Positions 15,828 through 24,844 of a DNA stretch of 64,000 nt are shown here, in pieces. This DNA is from SZUA-584 sp964441275. GTDB lineage: Bacteria > Bacillota > Clostridia > Christensenellales > SZUA-584. The stretch is taken from assembly GCA_964441275.1 (NCBI GenBank), contig CAYTUG010000011.1, forward strand, positions 1 through 64,000, read 5' to 3'. Position 1 is the first letter of the stretch. Every line of letters begins with the position of its first letter. The notes under the pieces are model-generated. The model had not been told where the DNA came from. It saw only the letters and a list, made by a program, of their open reading frames with translations, and did no database searches. The position numbers were made by a program, and so were the translations under genes.

Positions 15828-17344
15828 TGTATGTTCTCCATCTTTTGCCCTGTCATCATCAAACCAAGGGTTGTTTTAGAAACCTTTCGCGCATCCGCAA
15901 TTCCGGTTACGCTTCCGTGACACAAAACAAGAATTCTATCACAAAGCTGCATAAGAACGTCCAAATCTTCGCCTACATAGATTATTCCCGTGCCCGCCTC
16001 TTTACGAGCGTTTATCAGCGAATATATTTGCATAGCCGCGCCTATGTCAAGCCCCCGCACAGGGTACGCCATAATAAGAAGTTTGGGGCCGGAACGCAGC
16101 TCGCGTCCAACCAATACTTTTTGTATATTGCCCCCCGACAGCCTGCTGACCTGAAACCCGATATGCGGGGTGTCTATTGAAAGCTGTTTAACAACGTCTT
16201 TCGCCATCAGCGCATATATGTCGTTTTTAAGGAAAAACCCTTTTTGGGTGTTGTGCTCTTTTAGAATCATATTTTCCGTAATGCTCATGCCGGCAACAAG
16301 CCCCATCCCGAGCCGGTCTTCTGGAACAAAACTCATCGAAACCCCGCGTTTTATTATATCCACCGGCCTCAGTTTGCTTAAATCTTCCCCTAAAAGGTTG
16401 ATTGTCCCCCTATAATTGGGGTTTAGCCCCGCAAGCGTTTCACACAGGTTTTTCTGGCCGCTGCCGGCAACGCCCGCAACTCCAAGTATCTCTCCCCCGT
16501 AAACTTCAAACGATATATCCTTCAATGCTTTTGTACCGTCAGCGTTGTTTGAGCTAAGCGAATCGACGCAAAGCAGCTTTTCGCCCCGTTTTGCTTTTGT
16601 CCTCGCTATAGACAGGTCTACCTCTTTTCCCACAATGTGGCGTACTAATTCTAATTCGTCAACATCGCGCGTGTTAAAAGTTGCGACGGACTTTCCTTTG
16701 CGCAGCACCGTAATCCTATCGGTTACGGCCATAACTTCGCCAAGTTTATGGGAAATAAATATGATTGATTTGCCGGCGTCTCGCATATAGCGCATAATAC
16801 CAAACAGCTTTTCTGTCTCTTGAGGCGTTAGTACGGCCGTAGGCTCGTCTAAAATAAGCACCTGCGCGCCTTTATAAAGTATTTTAACAATTTCAACCGC
16901 CTGTTTTTGTCCCACGGGCATATCTTTAATATAGCTGCATAGGTCAATGTCAAACCCATAGCTTTTTAACAATCCGCTAATCTGCTTATGTTCTTTTGCG
17001 CTGTTCTTAAATATACCTTTCGGGTTTGAAACTAAAATATTGTCGAGCGCGGTAAAAGCTTCCGCCAACTTAAAGTGTTGGTGTATCATGCCAATACCAT
17101 ACGAAATCGCAACAGCCGGCGAAGAGACAGCAGTTTTAACGCCGTTAATATAAATCTCACCCGAATCGGGCCTGTACAACCCTGACAATATGTTCATCAG
17201 AGTAGATTTGCCCGAGCCGTTTTCACCTAAAACAGCGTGGATTTCCCCCTTCTTCAGAGAGAAATCCACGCAATCATTTGCCGTTACACTGCCAAATTTT
17301 TTTGTTATTCTTTTTAAACAGACAACAGTGTGCGCGCTCATCAT
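15824..17344 (-). CDS. ABC transporter ATP-binding protein, BMP/nucleoside family (NupO-like)
   Basis: This 506-residue tandem ATPase has a complete first domain: Walker A GENGSGKST, LILDEPTAVLTPQE, and the switch His in FISHKLGEV. The second domain (from about residue 260) has AGSGQKNLCE in the Walker A place, the signature RLSGGNIQKVLVGREL, and MAYPVRGLDIGA where Walker B should have an acidic pair. It is degenerate, as is usual in this family. It starts 4 bases before the stop region of the binding-protein gene and powers the importer. Confidence 0.92.
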   Translation of the reverse strand: MMSAHTVVCLKRITKKFGSVTANDCVDFSLKKGEIHAVLGENGSGKSTLMNILSGLYRPDSGEIYINGVKTAVSSPAVAISYGIGMIHQHFKLAEAFTALDNILVSNPKGIFKNSAKEHKQISGLLKSYGFDIDLCSYIKDMPVGQKQAVEIVKILYKGAQVLILDEPTAVLTPQETEKLFGIMRYMRDAGKSIIFISHKLGEVMAVTDRITVLRKGKSVATFNTRDVDELELVRHIVGKEVDLSIARTKAKRGEKLLCVDSLSSNNADGTKALKDISFEVYGGEILGVAGVAGSGQKNLCETLAGLNPNYRGTINLLGEDLSKLRPVDIIKRGVSMSFVPEDRLGMGLVAGMSITENMILKEHNTQKGFFLKNDIYALMAKDVVKQLSIDTPHIGFQVSRLSGGNIQKVLVGRELRSGPKLLIMAYPVRGLDIGAAMQIYSLINARKEAGTGIIYVGEDLDVLMQLCDRILVLCHGSVTGIADARKVSKTTLGLMMTGQKMENIQ

Positions 17345-18433
17345 TTATTCCGCTGAAATCTTGCCTATAACGTTGTCGCTAAGCCACTGCATTGAAAGCA
17401 TAGCTTCATCACTTAATACTTCGCCTTCCGCCGCAACAATATTGCCCTCGTTGTCATAAAGCGGCCCGGAAAATACATCCCATGTTGCGTCTTTAAGTTT
17501 GGCCTTATAGTTATCGACCAATTCCTGTGCGCCATTAGGAGCATTTTTTGTAATTACAACGTCTACAACGCCTTCATCCATTCCGCCCCAATAGTTTTTG
17601 TTCTCGTATTTCCCGTCAATTAAGCTTTTAATAACCTGTTTATAATACGGCTCCCAATTCCAGACGGCCGATGCTATGTTGGCGTTCGGCGCGGCGTCTA
17701 TCATATCGCAGTGGTAGCCCACCGAGAACACGCCTTCTTCCTCCGCCGCCTGCTGCGGGCTTGTTGCGTCCTGATGCTGGCCTATTACATCGCACCCTTT
17801 GGAGATAAGCGTTTTTGCGGCTTCTTTTGCCTTTACCGCATCCACCCAATCGCCTGTCCATACAACCTCTACCGTGGCGTTGGCATTAGCGGCCTTAACG
17901 CCAAGTGCGAATGCGTTCATGCCTCGCACAACTTCGGGAATAGGAAAAGCCGCAACATATCCAATCTGGTTTGTTTGTGTTGCAAGCCCCGCGACAAGAC
18001 CGGATAAGAAACGCGCCTGATAAATACGGCCAAAGTAGTTTGCAAAGTTAGTGTCGTTCGATTTATAACCGCTGCAATGCAAGAAATTAACGTCCGGATA
18101 ATCGGCCGCTTTTTTCTCCACATGGTCCATATAACCGAAAGAACATGCGAATATTACATTGCAGCCCTGATCAACCATATTGTCGATAACATCTTCAACT
18201 TCTGCGCCTTCGGGCACTAGTTCTTTATATATGGTTTCAATTCCGTACTCGGTTTCGACAGCTTTCCTTGCCACATCATGCGATGTTGAAAAGCCTCCGT
18301 CCGCGGCAGGCCCAATATAAATAAAGCCAGCTTTAACCTTTTTCTCTCCGGCTTTATCTGAATTAGCACAGCCAGTTAAGATGAGCGCAAAAACCATAAT
18401 CAGCGCTACAACCATTGCAATAGTCTTTTTCAT
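17345..18433 (-). CDS. BMP-family substrate-binding lipoprotein (NupN-like)
   Basis: This 362-residue BMP/PnrA-family binding protein has a lipobox LTGC (Cys22). After the signal it has AGFIYIGPAADGGFS, and later IFACSFGYMDHVEK and HCSGYKSNDTNFANYFGRIYQARFLSG, which are hallmark regions of nucleoside-binding BMP proteins. It is first in the operon, with an AAGGAGGATATAAT ribosome binding region, so high expression is expected. No purine riboswitch could be recognised upstream. Confidence 0.92.
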   Translation of the reverse strand: MKKTIAMVVALIMVFALILTGCANSDKAGEKKVKAGFIYIGPAADGGFSTSHDVARKAVETEYGIETIYKELVPEGAEVEDVIDNMVDQGCNVIFACSFGYMDHVEKKAADYPDVNFLHCSGYKSNDTNFANYFGRIYQARFLSGLVAGLATQTNQIGYVAAFPIPEVVRGMNAFALGVKAANANATVEVVWTGDWVDAVKAKEAAKTLISKGCDVIGQHQDATSPQQAAEEEGVFSVGYHCDMIDAAPNANIASAVWNWEPYYKQVIKSLIDGKYENKNYWGGMDEGVVDVVITKNAPNGAQELVDNYKAKLKDATWDVFSGPLYDNEGNIVAAEGEVLSDEAMLSMQWLSDNVIGKISAE

Positions 18434-18480
18434 ATTATATCCTCCTTGAAAAATTTGAAAATCATTTATTAGTATAAGCT

Positions 18481-18510
18481 ATATTACTATAAAATCCGAC
18501 ATGGGCGCAA
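18481..18510 (-). promoter_or_regulatory. Candidate promoter of the BMP transporter operon
   Basis: On the minus strand TTGCGC (18505-18510), 18 bases, TAATAT (18481-18486). An imperfect palindrome, GGGCGCAAGTACTTTGCCC (18503-18521), overlaps the -35 and could be an operator. Confidence 0.3.
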
Positions 18511-18546
18511 GTACTTTGCCCGGGGCTTTTTTTAAGCCGCCCGAAA

Positions 18547-19320
18547 TCAATTGCTAAAAACAGCCTCTTTTATTAAGCCTATGCACTCTCTTATATGGCT
18601 TGGGATAAGCACCCTAAAGTCAGTCGGCGCGCCTACGCCAAAAGCGTCTATACCGTATCTTTTCGCGGTAACCAACGCTCGGTAAACATGGTAATCGTTT
18701 GTTACAACGGCAGTAGCGCCCCCTCCGCAAGATTCTATTATACTTGAGGAATACTGCATGTTTTGAGCGGTATTGCGCGAATTTGGCTCCGTTATTATTC
18801 GCTTTTTATCTATGCCGCGCCCCGCAAGGTAGCCGCTCATTGCCTGCGCTTCCGCAAATGGTTCGTTTTCGCCCTTGCCGCCCGAAACGATACACAGCGC
18901 ATAAGGGTGCTTGTTTAACAAATCGTATGCGCAATCCAACCTGCTTTTCAGCGAATTTGTCAGCCTTCCGTCGGGAAATATTCCGCAACCTAAAACCAGA
19001 ACAAATTTGGGCTCAATTTTTGGGTTTGGGGCAACCATAGCTGAAAGAATAAACGCTTCTAAGAAAAGCAAAACAGCCAAGCCAACACAAGCCGATGCGG
19101 CAACAAACCTTCTTAAAGCCTTTTGTTTAATAGCCGGGCCAAATCGCTTTAACCGTACGATTCCCCATAAAATCAACAGAATTCCCGCTGCGGATAAAAC
19201 CGCCATACCCAATGTTATTGCGGTTGAGCACAGCGCGGCAATAACGCCAAGGACGAATATTGCGCCCCCGGCAACTATGGATAATACAAATACTGTTTTT
19301 TTTAGTTTTCCGTTTTTCAC
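18547..19320 (-). CDS. DUF218 (YdcF/SanA-like) membrane protein
   Basis: This 257-residue protein has three or four N-terminal hydrophobic segments (about residues 8-30, 33-55 and 70-92) followed by a DUF218 domain: FVLVLGCGIFPDGRLTNSLK, CIVSGGKGENEP, EPNSRNTAQNM and VTNDYHVYRA. Relatives include SanA and ElyC, linked to the cell envelope, though the biochemical activity is unsettled. It follows truA by 11 bases and ends the ECF-truA transcript. Confidence 0.88.
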   Translation of the reverse strand: MKNGKLKKTVFVLSIVAGGAIFVLGVIAALCSTAITLGMAVLSAAGILLILWGIVRLKRFGPAIKQKALRRFVAASACVGLAVLLFLEAFILSAMVAPNPKIEPKFVLVLGCGIFPDGRLTNSLKSRLDCAYDLLNKHPYALCIVSGGKGENEPFAEAQAMSGYLAGRGIDKKRIITEPNSRNTAQNMQYSSSIIESCGGGATAVVTNDYHVYRALVTAKRYGIDAFGVGAPTDFRVLIPSHIRECIGLIKEAVFSN

Positions 19321-19331
19321 GCTGCCTCTTA

Positions 19332-20075
19332 CTACGCCTCGGGCGAATAAATAACCTCTAAAAGCATAAGCCCTTTTGCCGGCGCGGTTATGCCGGCGGC
19401 GTTTCTGTCTTTAGCGGCAATAATATTTGCCATACTGTCGGGAGAGCGTTTTTTCAGCCCCGTCTCGATAAGCGTCCCAACTATTATACGCGCCATATTG
19501 TAAAGAAACCCGGTGCTATTGATTATGATATGCAGCAACGGTTTTTGTTCAGTTATATCAATGCCCGCTATAGTGCGCACCGAGCTTTTTACGGAACTGC
19601 CGCTTGAACAAAATGCCGCAAAATCGTGCGTGCCTACAAGGTATTGCGCCGCCTTTCGCATCGCCCCGATATCGAGTTTGCCGCGCACGTGCGCCGCGCT
19701 GTTTCTCAATAACGCGGGAGCATGAACGCTATTGTGTATTGTATATCCGTATGTCTTGCTAACAGCGCAATATCGTGCATGAAATTGCGTAGTCACGCTA
19801 CAAGAATCCTTAACCCGAATGTCGGGCGGCAAATGCATATTTATCGCAAAACATATCTTTTCTGCAGGTATTGAGCAATTTGTATCAAAATGCGCAACCT
19901 GCGAAGCGGCATGTACCCCTGCGTCCGTTCTGCCCGCGCCGTTTATGCAAACCGTTTCTCCCGTTGCGGCAAGAAAAGCGCGTTCGAGCATTTCTTGAAT
20001 GGAAACAGCGTTTTTTTGGCGTTGCCAGCCCGAATAATTTGTGCCGTCATATTCGATAGTCAGTTTTACCCGCAT
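19332..20075 (-). CDS. truA: tRNA pseudouridine(38-40) synthase TruA
   Basis: The 247-residue enzyme converts uridines 38-40 of the tRNA anticodon arm to pseudouridine. The catalytic Asp lies in GAGRTDAGVHA (about residue 53), after YDGTNYSGWQRQ. Other family blocks are FHARYCAVSKTYGY and FLYNMARIIVGTL. It sits after ecfT, the usual Bacillota order. The rplM-rpsI pair that often follows is not here. Confidence 0.96.
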   Translation of the reverse strand: MRVKLTIEYDGTNYSGWQRQKNAVSIQEMLERAFLAATGETVCINGAGRTDAGVHAASQVAHFDTNCSIPAEKICFAINMHLPPDIRVKDSCSVTTQFHARYCAVSKTYGYTIHNSVHAPALLRNSAAHVRGKLDIGAMRKAAQYLVGTHDFAAFCSSGSSVKSSVRTIAGIDITEQKPLLHIIINSTGFLYNMARIIVGTLIETGLKKRSPDSMANIIAAKDRNAAGITAPAKGLMLLEVIYSPEA

Positions 20076-20089
20076 GGGCTTGCACCTTC

Positions 20090-20884
20090 CTAATACCCGA
20101 ACGCAGCAAAAACAATAAGCCCCGCCACAAACAGAGTTGCAAAAAAGTCTCTTAAATGCAACCGCATAACCTTCATTCTCGTGCGCCCCTTTCCGCCGTT
20201 GTAACAGCGCGATTCCATCGCAAACGCAAGCTCGTCCGCACGCCTGAACGCGCCCACAAACAAAGGCACCAACAAAGGCACCATGCCCGCTGCGCGTTTT
20301 AGCACATTTCCGGAATCAAATTCCGCACCCCTTGCCGTCTGAGCCTTCATTATTTTATCGGTCTCTTCAATCAACGTTGGAATAAAACGCATTGCAATCG
20401 TCATCATCATAGAAAGCTCATGCACCGGGAATCTAATAACTTTCAGCGGCCTTAGCAGGCTTTCAAGCGCATCGGTCAACGAAATAGGGGAGGTTGTAAG
20501 CGTTAACAATGTTGTTGTGGTTATAAGATAAATTAACCTTATCGCAAGCCTTGCGGCGTTTATAAGCCCCTCTTCCGTAATCCGCAATATCCACCACGAA
20601 AACAGCTCGGTTCCGCCCGAATAAAAAAAGGTGTTGAGCACGAAAGTAAAGATAAGTATAAACCAGAGCGGTTTAAGCCCTTGAATCACATATTTTACGC
20701 TCAGTTTTGACAGAAAAATCACTATGACGAAAAACAAAAACACAACCGCATACCCTATTACGGTGTGTACTAAAAACACGAGCACAATAACCGCCACAGT
20801 CAATATTAACTTAATGCGCGCGTCCAATCGGTGGACAATAGAGTTGCCGGGAAAGAATTGCCCGAGAGTAATATTTTTTATCAT
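20090..20884 (-). CDS. ecfT: ECF transporter transmembrane component EcfT
   Basis: The coupling membrane subunit of a shared energy-coupling-factor transporter, which serves several vitamin-specific S components. It has about 264 residues with several hydrophobic segments. The ARG-type coupling motifs appear in AQTARGAEFDSG and AFRRADELAFAMESR. I start it at the ATG at 20884 (MIKNITLGQFFPG), which overlaps the ecfA2 stop as ATGA and has GGAGG upstream. The longer frame to 20914 lies inside ecfA2. Confidence 0.94.
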   Translation of the reverse strand: MIKNITLGQFFPGNSIVHRLDARIKLILTVAVIVLVFLVHTVIGYAVVFLFFVIVIFLSKLSVKYVIQGLKPLWFILIFTFVLNTFFYSGGTELFSWWILRITEEGLINAARLAIRLIYLITTTTLLTLTTSPISLTDALESLLRPLKVIRFPVHELSMMMTIAMRFIPTLIEETDKIMKAQTARGAEFDSGNVLKRAAGMVPLLVPLFVGAFRRADELAFAMESRCYNGGKGRTRMKVMRLHLRDFFATLFVAGLIVFAAFGY

Positions 20885-21735
20885 TGATTGCCTCCAAGTA
20901 TGCGGGTTACGCATTCTTCGAGCTGAGCGATACGTATCACATTTTCAGGTACGTTTTTGCCCTTTTCGCGAAGCCCCTGCGCAATCTCCGATACATACGG
21001 CACATCAAGCCCTATCTGTTGCAACAACCTCTTTTGCGCGAATACTTTAGCAGGTGTATCGTCCATTACAAGCTTTGCTCCGTTTAGTACCGCAACACGG
21101 TTTGCATTCTCGGCAAGATCGTCCATTGAATGGGTTATCATAATTATGGTGACCCCTTCGCCGTTTAGCTTAGTAATAAGCTTCATAAGGTGCGCGCGCC
21201 CTTTCGGGTCTAACCCCGCCACCGGTTCGTCTAAAATAAGCACCTGCGGCCCCATAGCAAGCACTCCCGCAATTGCAACCCGTCTTTTTTGGCCTCCGGA
21301 AATCTCAAAAGGCGAAAGGTTTTTCATCTTGTCGTACTCAAGCTCCATCAGCTTCATCGCCTGTCTAACCCGCACGTCTGTATCCTCTTCCGATACGTTA
21401 ATCTTGCGGGGGCCAAAAGCAATGTCCTTGTATACAGTCTCTTCAAACAGCTGATGTTCGGGATATTGAAACACAACGCCAATATACCGGCGCAGCCGCT
21501 TTTTGTCGTAACCCTTTTCATTTATGTCATAACCGTCAATAATAACGCGTCCGGACGTTGGTTTTAGCAGCCCTGCCATAAGCCCGATAAGCGTGGTCTT
21601 CCCCGAGCCGGTATGCCCGATAATACCTAAAAATTCCCCGTCATCAATTTTCAAGCTGACTTCTTCTACCGCCGTTGATTCAAACGGCGTTGCGGGCATA
21701 TAGACATATGTTAATCTATCTAACTCAATAGGCAT
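20881..21735 (-). CDS. ecfA2: ECF transporter ATP-binding protein EcfA2
   Basis: This ATPase subunit has about 284 residues, with Walker A GHTGSGKTT, Q-loop VFQYPEHQLF, signature EISGGQKRRVAIAG and Walker B LILDEPVAGLDP. I start at the ATG at 21735 (MPIELDRLTYVY), preceded by GGTGGAAAAGAT. It overlaps the end of ecfA1 by 16 bases. It forms a heterodimer with EcfA1. Confidence 0.94.
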   Translation of the reverse strand: MPIELDRLTYVYMPATPFESTAVEEVSLKIDDGEFLGIIGHTGSGKTTLIGLMAGLLKPTSGRVIIDGYDINEKGYDKKRLRRYIGVVFQYPEHQLFEETVYKDIAFGPRKINVSEEDTDVRVRQAMKLMELEYDKMKNLSPFEISGGQKRRVAIAGVLAMGPQVLILDEPVAGLDPKGRAHLMKLITKLNGEGVTIIMITHSMDDLAENANRVAVLNGAKLVMDDTPAKVFAQKRLLQQIGLDVPYVSEIAQGLREKGKNVPENVIRIAQLEECVTRILGGNQ

Positions 21736-22550
21736 ATCTTTTCCACCAATTCGTCGGTTGAAAGGGGGCATTCACCTAATTTAAAACCTTTGTTTTTTAG
21801 CCTGTGATAAAGCGCAATATGAGGCGGCGCTTCAAGCCCTGCGTCCGCAAGCAGTTCTTCATCCGCGAAAATCTCTCTTGGCGTGCCCTTTGCCATTATG
21901 CGCCCTTCCTTCATAACAATAACGCTGTCGGCATAAAGCGCTTCTTCCATGTAATGAGTAATAAGCAATATCGTTTTGCCGCTTTTATTGAGCTTGGCGA
22001 TAGTCGAAAGCACTTCTTTTCTGCCCTCCGGGTCAAGCATTGCAGTCGGCTCGTCAAACACTATTATCTTTGGTTGCATGGCTAAAACCCCCGCGATAGC
22101 AACGCGCTGTTTCTGACCGCCCGAAAGCATATGCGGCGCGCGGTCGGCATACTCGCTCATGTTTACCGAAGATAAAGCCGCATCGACACGCTCTCTTATT
22201 TGTGCCGGCGGTATTCCTATATTCTCCGGCCCGAATGCGACGTCTTCTTCCACAATGGTGGCGACAAGCTGGTTGTCGGGGTTTTGAAATACCATACCTG
22301 CGCATTTGCGTATCTTCCAAACTTTCGATTCATCTTTAGTGTCCATACCATCAACCGTCACTTTTCCCGATCCGGGCAAATACAGTGCGTTTATGTGTTT
22401 TGCAAGAGTGGATTTGCCCGAGCCGTTTTGCCCTATTACGGCAACAAACTCCGCTTCTTTCACGGCAAAAGAAATATTATCGATAGCGGGGGGTATGTCA
22501 TGCTCGTTAGAATACGTATACGAAACTGATTGCACATTTATAATATTCAA
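21720..22550 (-). CDS. ecfA1: ECF transporter ATP-binding protein EcfA1
   Basis: The 276-residue first ATPase of the ECF module has Walker A GQNGSGKST, VFQNPDNQLVATIVEEDVAFGPEN, signature LSGGQKQRVAIAG and Walker B IIVFDEPTAMLDP. It follows rplQ, as in most Bacillota. A stem-loop and a TATAAT box separate it from the ribosomal operon, so it may be transcribed independently. Confidence 0.94.
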   Translation of the reverse strand: MNIINVQSVSYTYSNEHDIPPAIDNISFAVKEAEFVAVIGQNGSGKSTLAKHINALYLPGSGKVTVDGMDTKDESKVWKIRKCAGMVFQNPDNQLVATIVEEDVAFGPENIGIPPAQIRERVDAALSSVNMSEYADRAPHMLSGGQKQRVAIAGVLAMQPKIIVFDEPTAMLDPEGRKEVLSTIAKLNKSGKTILLITHYMEEALYADSVIVMKEGRIMAKGTPREIFADEELLADAGLEAPPHIALYHRLKNKGFKLGECPLSTDELVEKICLLS

Positions 22551-22576
22551 GTTAAATCCGCCTTTTTATTTGTTTA

Positions 22577-22582
22577 ATTATA
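22577..22582 (-). promoter_or_regulatory. Possible -10 box for the ecfA1 transcript
   Basis: TATAAT on the minus strand just after the rplQ stem-loop and 27 bases before ecfA1. There is no good -35, so this is only a candidate. Confidence 0.25.
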
Positions 22583-22586
22583 CACC

Positions 22587-22619
22587 AAAAGGCTTTGAAA
22601 TAAAAACCTCAAAGCCTTT
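22587..22619 (-). terminator. Stem-loop after rplQ, likely end of the ribosomal transcript
   Basis: A perfect 11-bp inverted repeat AAAGGCTTTGA/TCAAAGCCTTT (22588-22598 and 22609-22619) with a 10-base A/T-rich loop. The T run after it is short (TTTT, partly in the stem), so read-through into ecfA1 is likely. Confidence 0.6.
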
Positions 22620-22643
22620 CGCACTGTAAAATCATATTTGCTA

Positions 22644-23153
22644 TCAGACAAGCTCTAATATAACTATTTCGGCAGCATCGCCGCGGCGCGGCCCCTTTTT
22701 GATGATACGGGTATATCCGCCGCCGGTGCCAAGCTGCTTGGCACGCTCGTAATATTTTGGGCCGTATTCCCTGAACATTTTTTCTACAAGCGGGTTTGAC
22801 ACAAAAGCTGTGCGTTTTTTATAGTCGAACTTGCTTTCGCCGGCTTTTTTTGGTTCGGGCACATTGTACAGATATTTCATAAGTTTGCGCCTTGCCACCA
22901 ACCTTGACGGCGTATCGTTTGTAACCTTGCTTTTTATATTTTCACCGTCTTTATGTACCGTTTTAACAACGCTGACGGTGTTTTTATGCTCTTTTACAGC
23001 AATCGTAATTAGCTTTTCCGCAATACTTCTTGCTTCTTTAGCGCGCGCAAGCGTAGTTTCAATGCGCCCGTGCCACAACAACCCGGTAACAAGGTTGCGA
23101 AGCGTAGCTTGCCTTTGGTCCTGTTGCTGATTTAGCTTTCTGTATCCAGCCAT
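22644..23153 (-). CDS. rplQ: 50S ribosomal protein L17, with internal insertions
   Basis: L17 binds 23S rRNA near the exit-tunnel region. At 169 residues it is clearly longer than the usual 115-130. The ends match the family (GYRKLNQQQDQRQATLRNLVTGLL; GGGYTRIIKKGPRRGDAAEIVILELV). The extra material lies between, about residues 55-75 (VKEHKNTVSVVKTVHKDG) and 95-118 (NVPEPKKAGESKFDYKKRT). Similar long forms occur in some Clostridia. It is the last ribosomal gene of the cluster. Confidence 0.95.
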   Translation of the reverse strand: MAGYRKLNQQQDQRQATLRNLVTGLLWHGRIETTLARAKEARSIAEKLITIAVKEHKNTVSVVKTVHKDGENIKSKVTNDTPSRLVARRKLMKYLYNVPEPKKAGESKFDYKKRTAFVSNPLVEKMFREYGPKYYERAKQLGTGGGYTRIIKKGPRRGDAAEIVILELV

Positions 23154-23204
23154 TATAGCCTCCCCATTTGCCGCGAAACCAAATATGCGGCGTAAATATA
23201 AATC

Positions 23205-24149
23205 TTAATCGTCAATCCTGAGCGACAGCCCCAAAGCCGCCAACTTCTGCTCAACCTCTTCTAAGGATTTGCGCCCAAGATTGCGTACCTTCATCATCTC
23301 TTCCTCGCTGCGTTTAATAAGCTCTTCCACCGTATTGATACCGGCGCGTTTTAGGCAGTTGTAAGAACGTACGGAAAGATCAAGCTCTTCAATCATAATT
23401 TCTAAAACTTTTTCTTTCTTATCCTCTTCCGGCTCAACCATAATTTCAACGTCACGCACGTGTTCCGTTAGCGTTACGAACTGCGCCAAATGCTCGCTTA
23501 AAATTTTTGCCGCAAGCGAAAGCGCTTCATCGGTAGCTATTGTTCCGTTTGTCCACAGCTCTAACGAGAGTTTATCATAATCTGTCATTTGCCCAACGCG
23601 GGTATTCTCAACGGTAAAGTTAACCTTGCGCACGGGAGTAAACAAAGAATCTACAGGTATTATTCCTATTGGCATTTCGGACCCTTTGTTGTTTTCCGCC
23701 AACACATAGCCCCTGCCTCTTTCAACCGTTATCTCTAAATACAAGTTTGCGTCTTTACTGACGGTAGCAATATGCATATTCGGGTTTAATATCTCAACAT
23801 CTGCGTCCATCGCAAGATCGGCAGCCGTAACATCTTTTGGTCCGAATACATCGAGTATAAGCGTTTTGGGCTCGTCAACGTACATTTTAACCGCCAAGCC
23901 TTTTAAGTTCATAACAATATTTACTACATCTTCGCACACCCCGGGAATAGTAGAAAATTCGTGAAGAACGCCGTTTAGCCTAACTCTTGTCACGGCAGCG
24001 CCCGGCAAACACGATAAAAGCACGCGCCTTAATGAATTGCCAATAGTAGATCCAAAGCCGGGCTCAAGCGGCTCCATTACGTATTTAGCATACGTATTAT
24101 CCTCTGATTTTGTAATACACTCAATATTCGGCTTTTCAATCTCTAACAT
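23205..24149 (-). CDS. rpoA: RNA polymerase alpha subunit
   Basis: The 314-residue alpha subunit nucleates RNA polymerase assembly. The N-terminal dimerisation domain includes EPLEPGFGSTIGNSLRRVLLS and the loop with VCEDVVNIVMNLK. The C-terminal DNA-binding domain starts near residue 245 and has LDLSVRSYNCLKRAGI and RNLGRKSLEEVEQKL. It lies 56 bases after rpsD and 51 before rplQ, the standard alpha operon order. Confidence 0.98.
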   Translation of the reverse strand: MLEIEKPNIECITKSEDNTYAKYVMEPLEPGFGSTIGNSLRRVLLSCLPGAAVTRVRLNGVLHEFSTIPGVCEDVVNIVMNLKGLAVKMYVDEPKTLILDVFGPKDVTAADLAMDADVEILNPNMHIATVSKDANLYLEITVERGRGYVLAENNKGSEMPIGIIPVDSLFTPVRKVNFTVENTRVGQMTDYDKLSLELWTNGTIATDEALSLAAKILSEHLAQFVTLTEHVRDVEIMVEPEEDKKEKVLEIMIEELDLSVRSYNCLKRAGINTVEELIKRSEEEMMKVRNLGRKSLEEVEQKLAALGLSLRIDD

Positions 24150-24205
24150 TATAACCCTCCCGTTATAAACAAATATATTTTTTTCGAGGGCAACCGCTAA
24201 TACGC

Positions 24206-24829
24206 TTATTTGGAGTAATACTCAACTATCAAGTGCTCCTCTATCGTAAGATCCATATCCTCCCTGGCCGGTTCGGCAACAACTTTACCCGTAAGGTTAG
24301 CGTTATCCATTTCAAGCCAGCTTGGCATCGGATGCGCTTCGCTTTCGCGCAATTCTTTAAAGCGCTCGCCGTCTGCGGATCTTTTCTTTACGGTTATCTG
24401 ATCGCCGACGCCAACAAAATACGAAGGTATATCAATCTTTTTTCCGTTAACTTGTATATGACCGTGCGTTACGATTTGGCGCGCCTGCGCGCGGGAATCT
24501 GCAAACCCTAACCTGTATACTATATTATCAAGCCGCAATTCCAACAGCTTTAAAAGGTTCTCGCCCGTCTTGCCCTTCATGCGCTCCGCAAGCCTGTAGT
24601 ATTTTTCGAACTGCGCTTCCATCATTCCGTAAGCGCGTTTAACCTTTTGTTTTTCACGCAGCTGTAATCCGTATTCGGATACTTTCCTTCTGCCCCTCGT
24701 TTGCATTCCGGGCGCGGTTGGGCGCTTTACCACCGAACATTTGGCGGTATAGCACCTATCGCCTTTTAAAAACAGCTTGCAGCCTTCCCTGCGGCAAAGG
24801 CGGCAAACGGAACCTGTATATCTTGCCAT
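24206..24829 (-). CDS. rpsD: 30S ribosomal protein S4, zinc-binding form
   Basis: A primary 16S rRNA-binding protein with 207 residues. The N-terminus has four cysteines (CRLC, then a Cys in REGCK, then CYTAKC), the C+ zinc form of S4. The central S4 domain carries RLDNIVYRLGFADSRAQARQIVTHGH. It sits in the usual place between rpsK and rpoA. Confidence 0.97.
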   Translation of the reverse strand: MARYTGSVCRLCRREGCKLFLKGDRCYTAKCSVVKRPTAPGMQTRGRRKVSEYGLQLREKQKVKRAYGMMEAQFEKYYRLAERMKGKTGENLLKLLELRLDNIVYRLGFADSRAQARQIVTHGHIQVNGKKIDIPSYFVGVGDQITVKKRSADGERFKELRESEAHPMPSWLEMDNANLTGKVVAEPAREDMDLTIEEHLIVEYYSK

Positions 24830-24844
24830 TTATAGTTTACCTCC

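Noticed and set aside
15824..17344. Loss of function of the transporter ATPase because its second domain lacks a normal Walker B
   Set aside because: A degenerate second domain is normal in BMP-family ATPases, and the first domain is intact.
18434..18546. Purine riboswitch ahead of the nucleoside-type transporter
   Set aside because: The three-way junction and conserved loop sequences of purine riboswitches could not be found.
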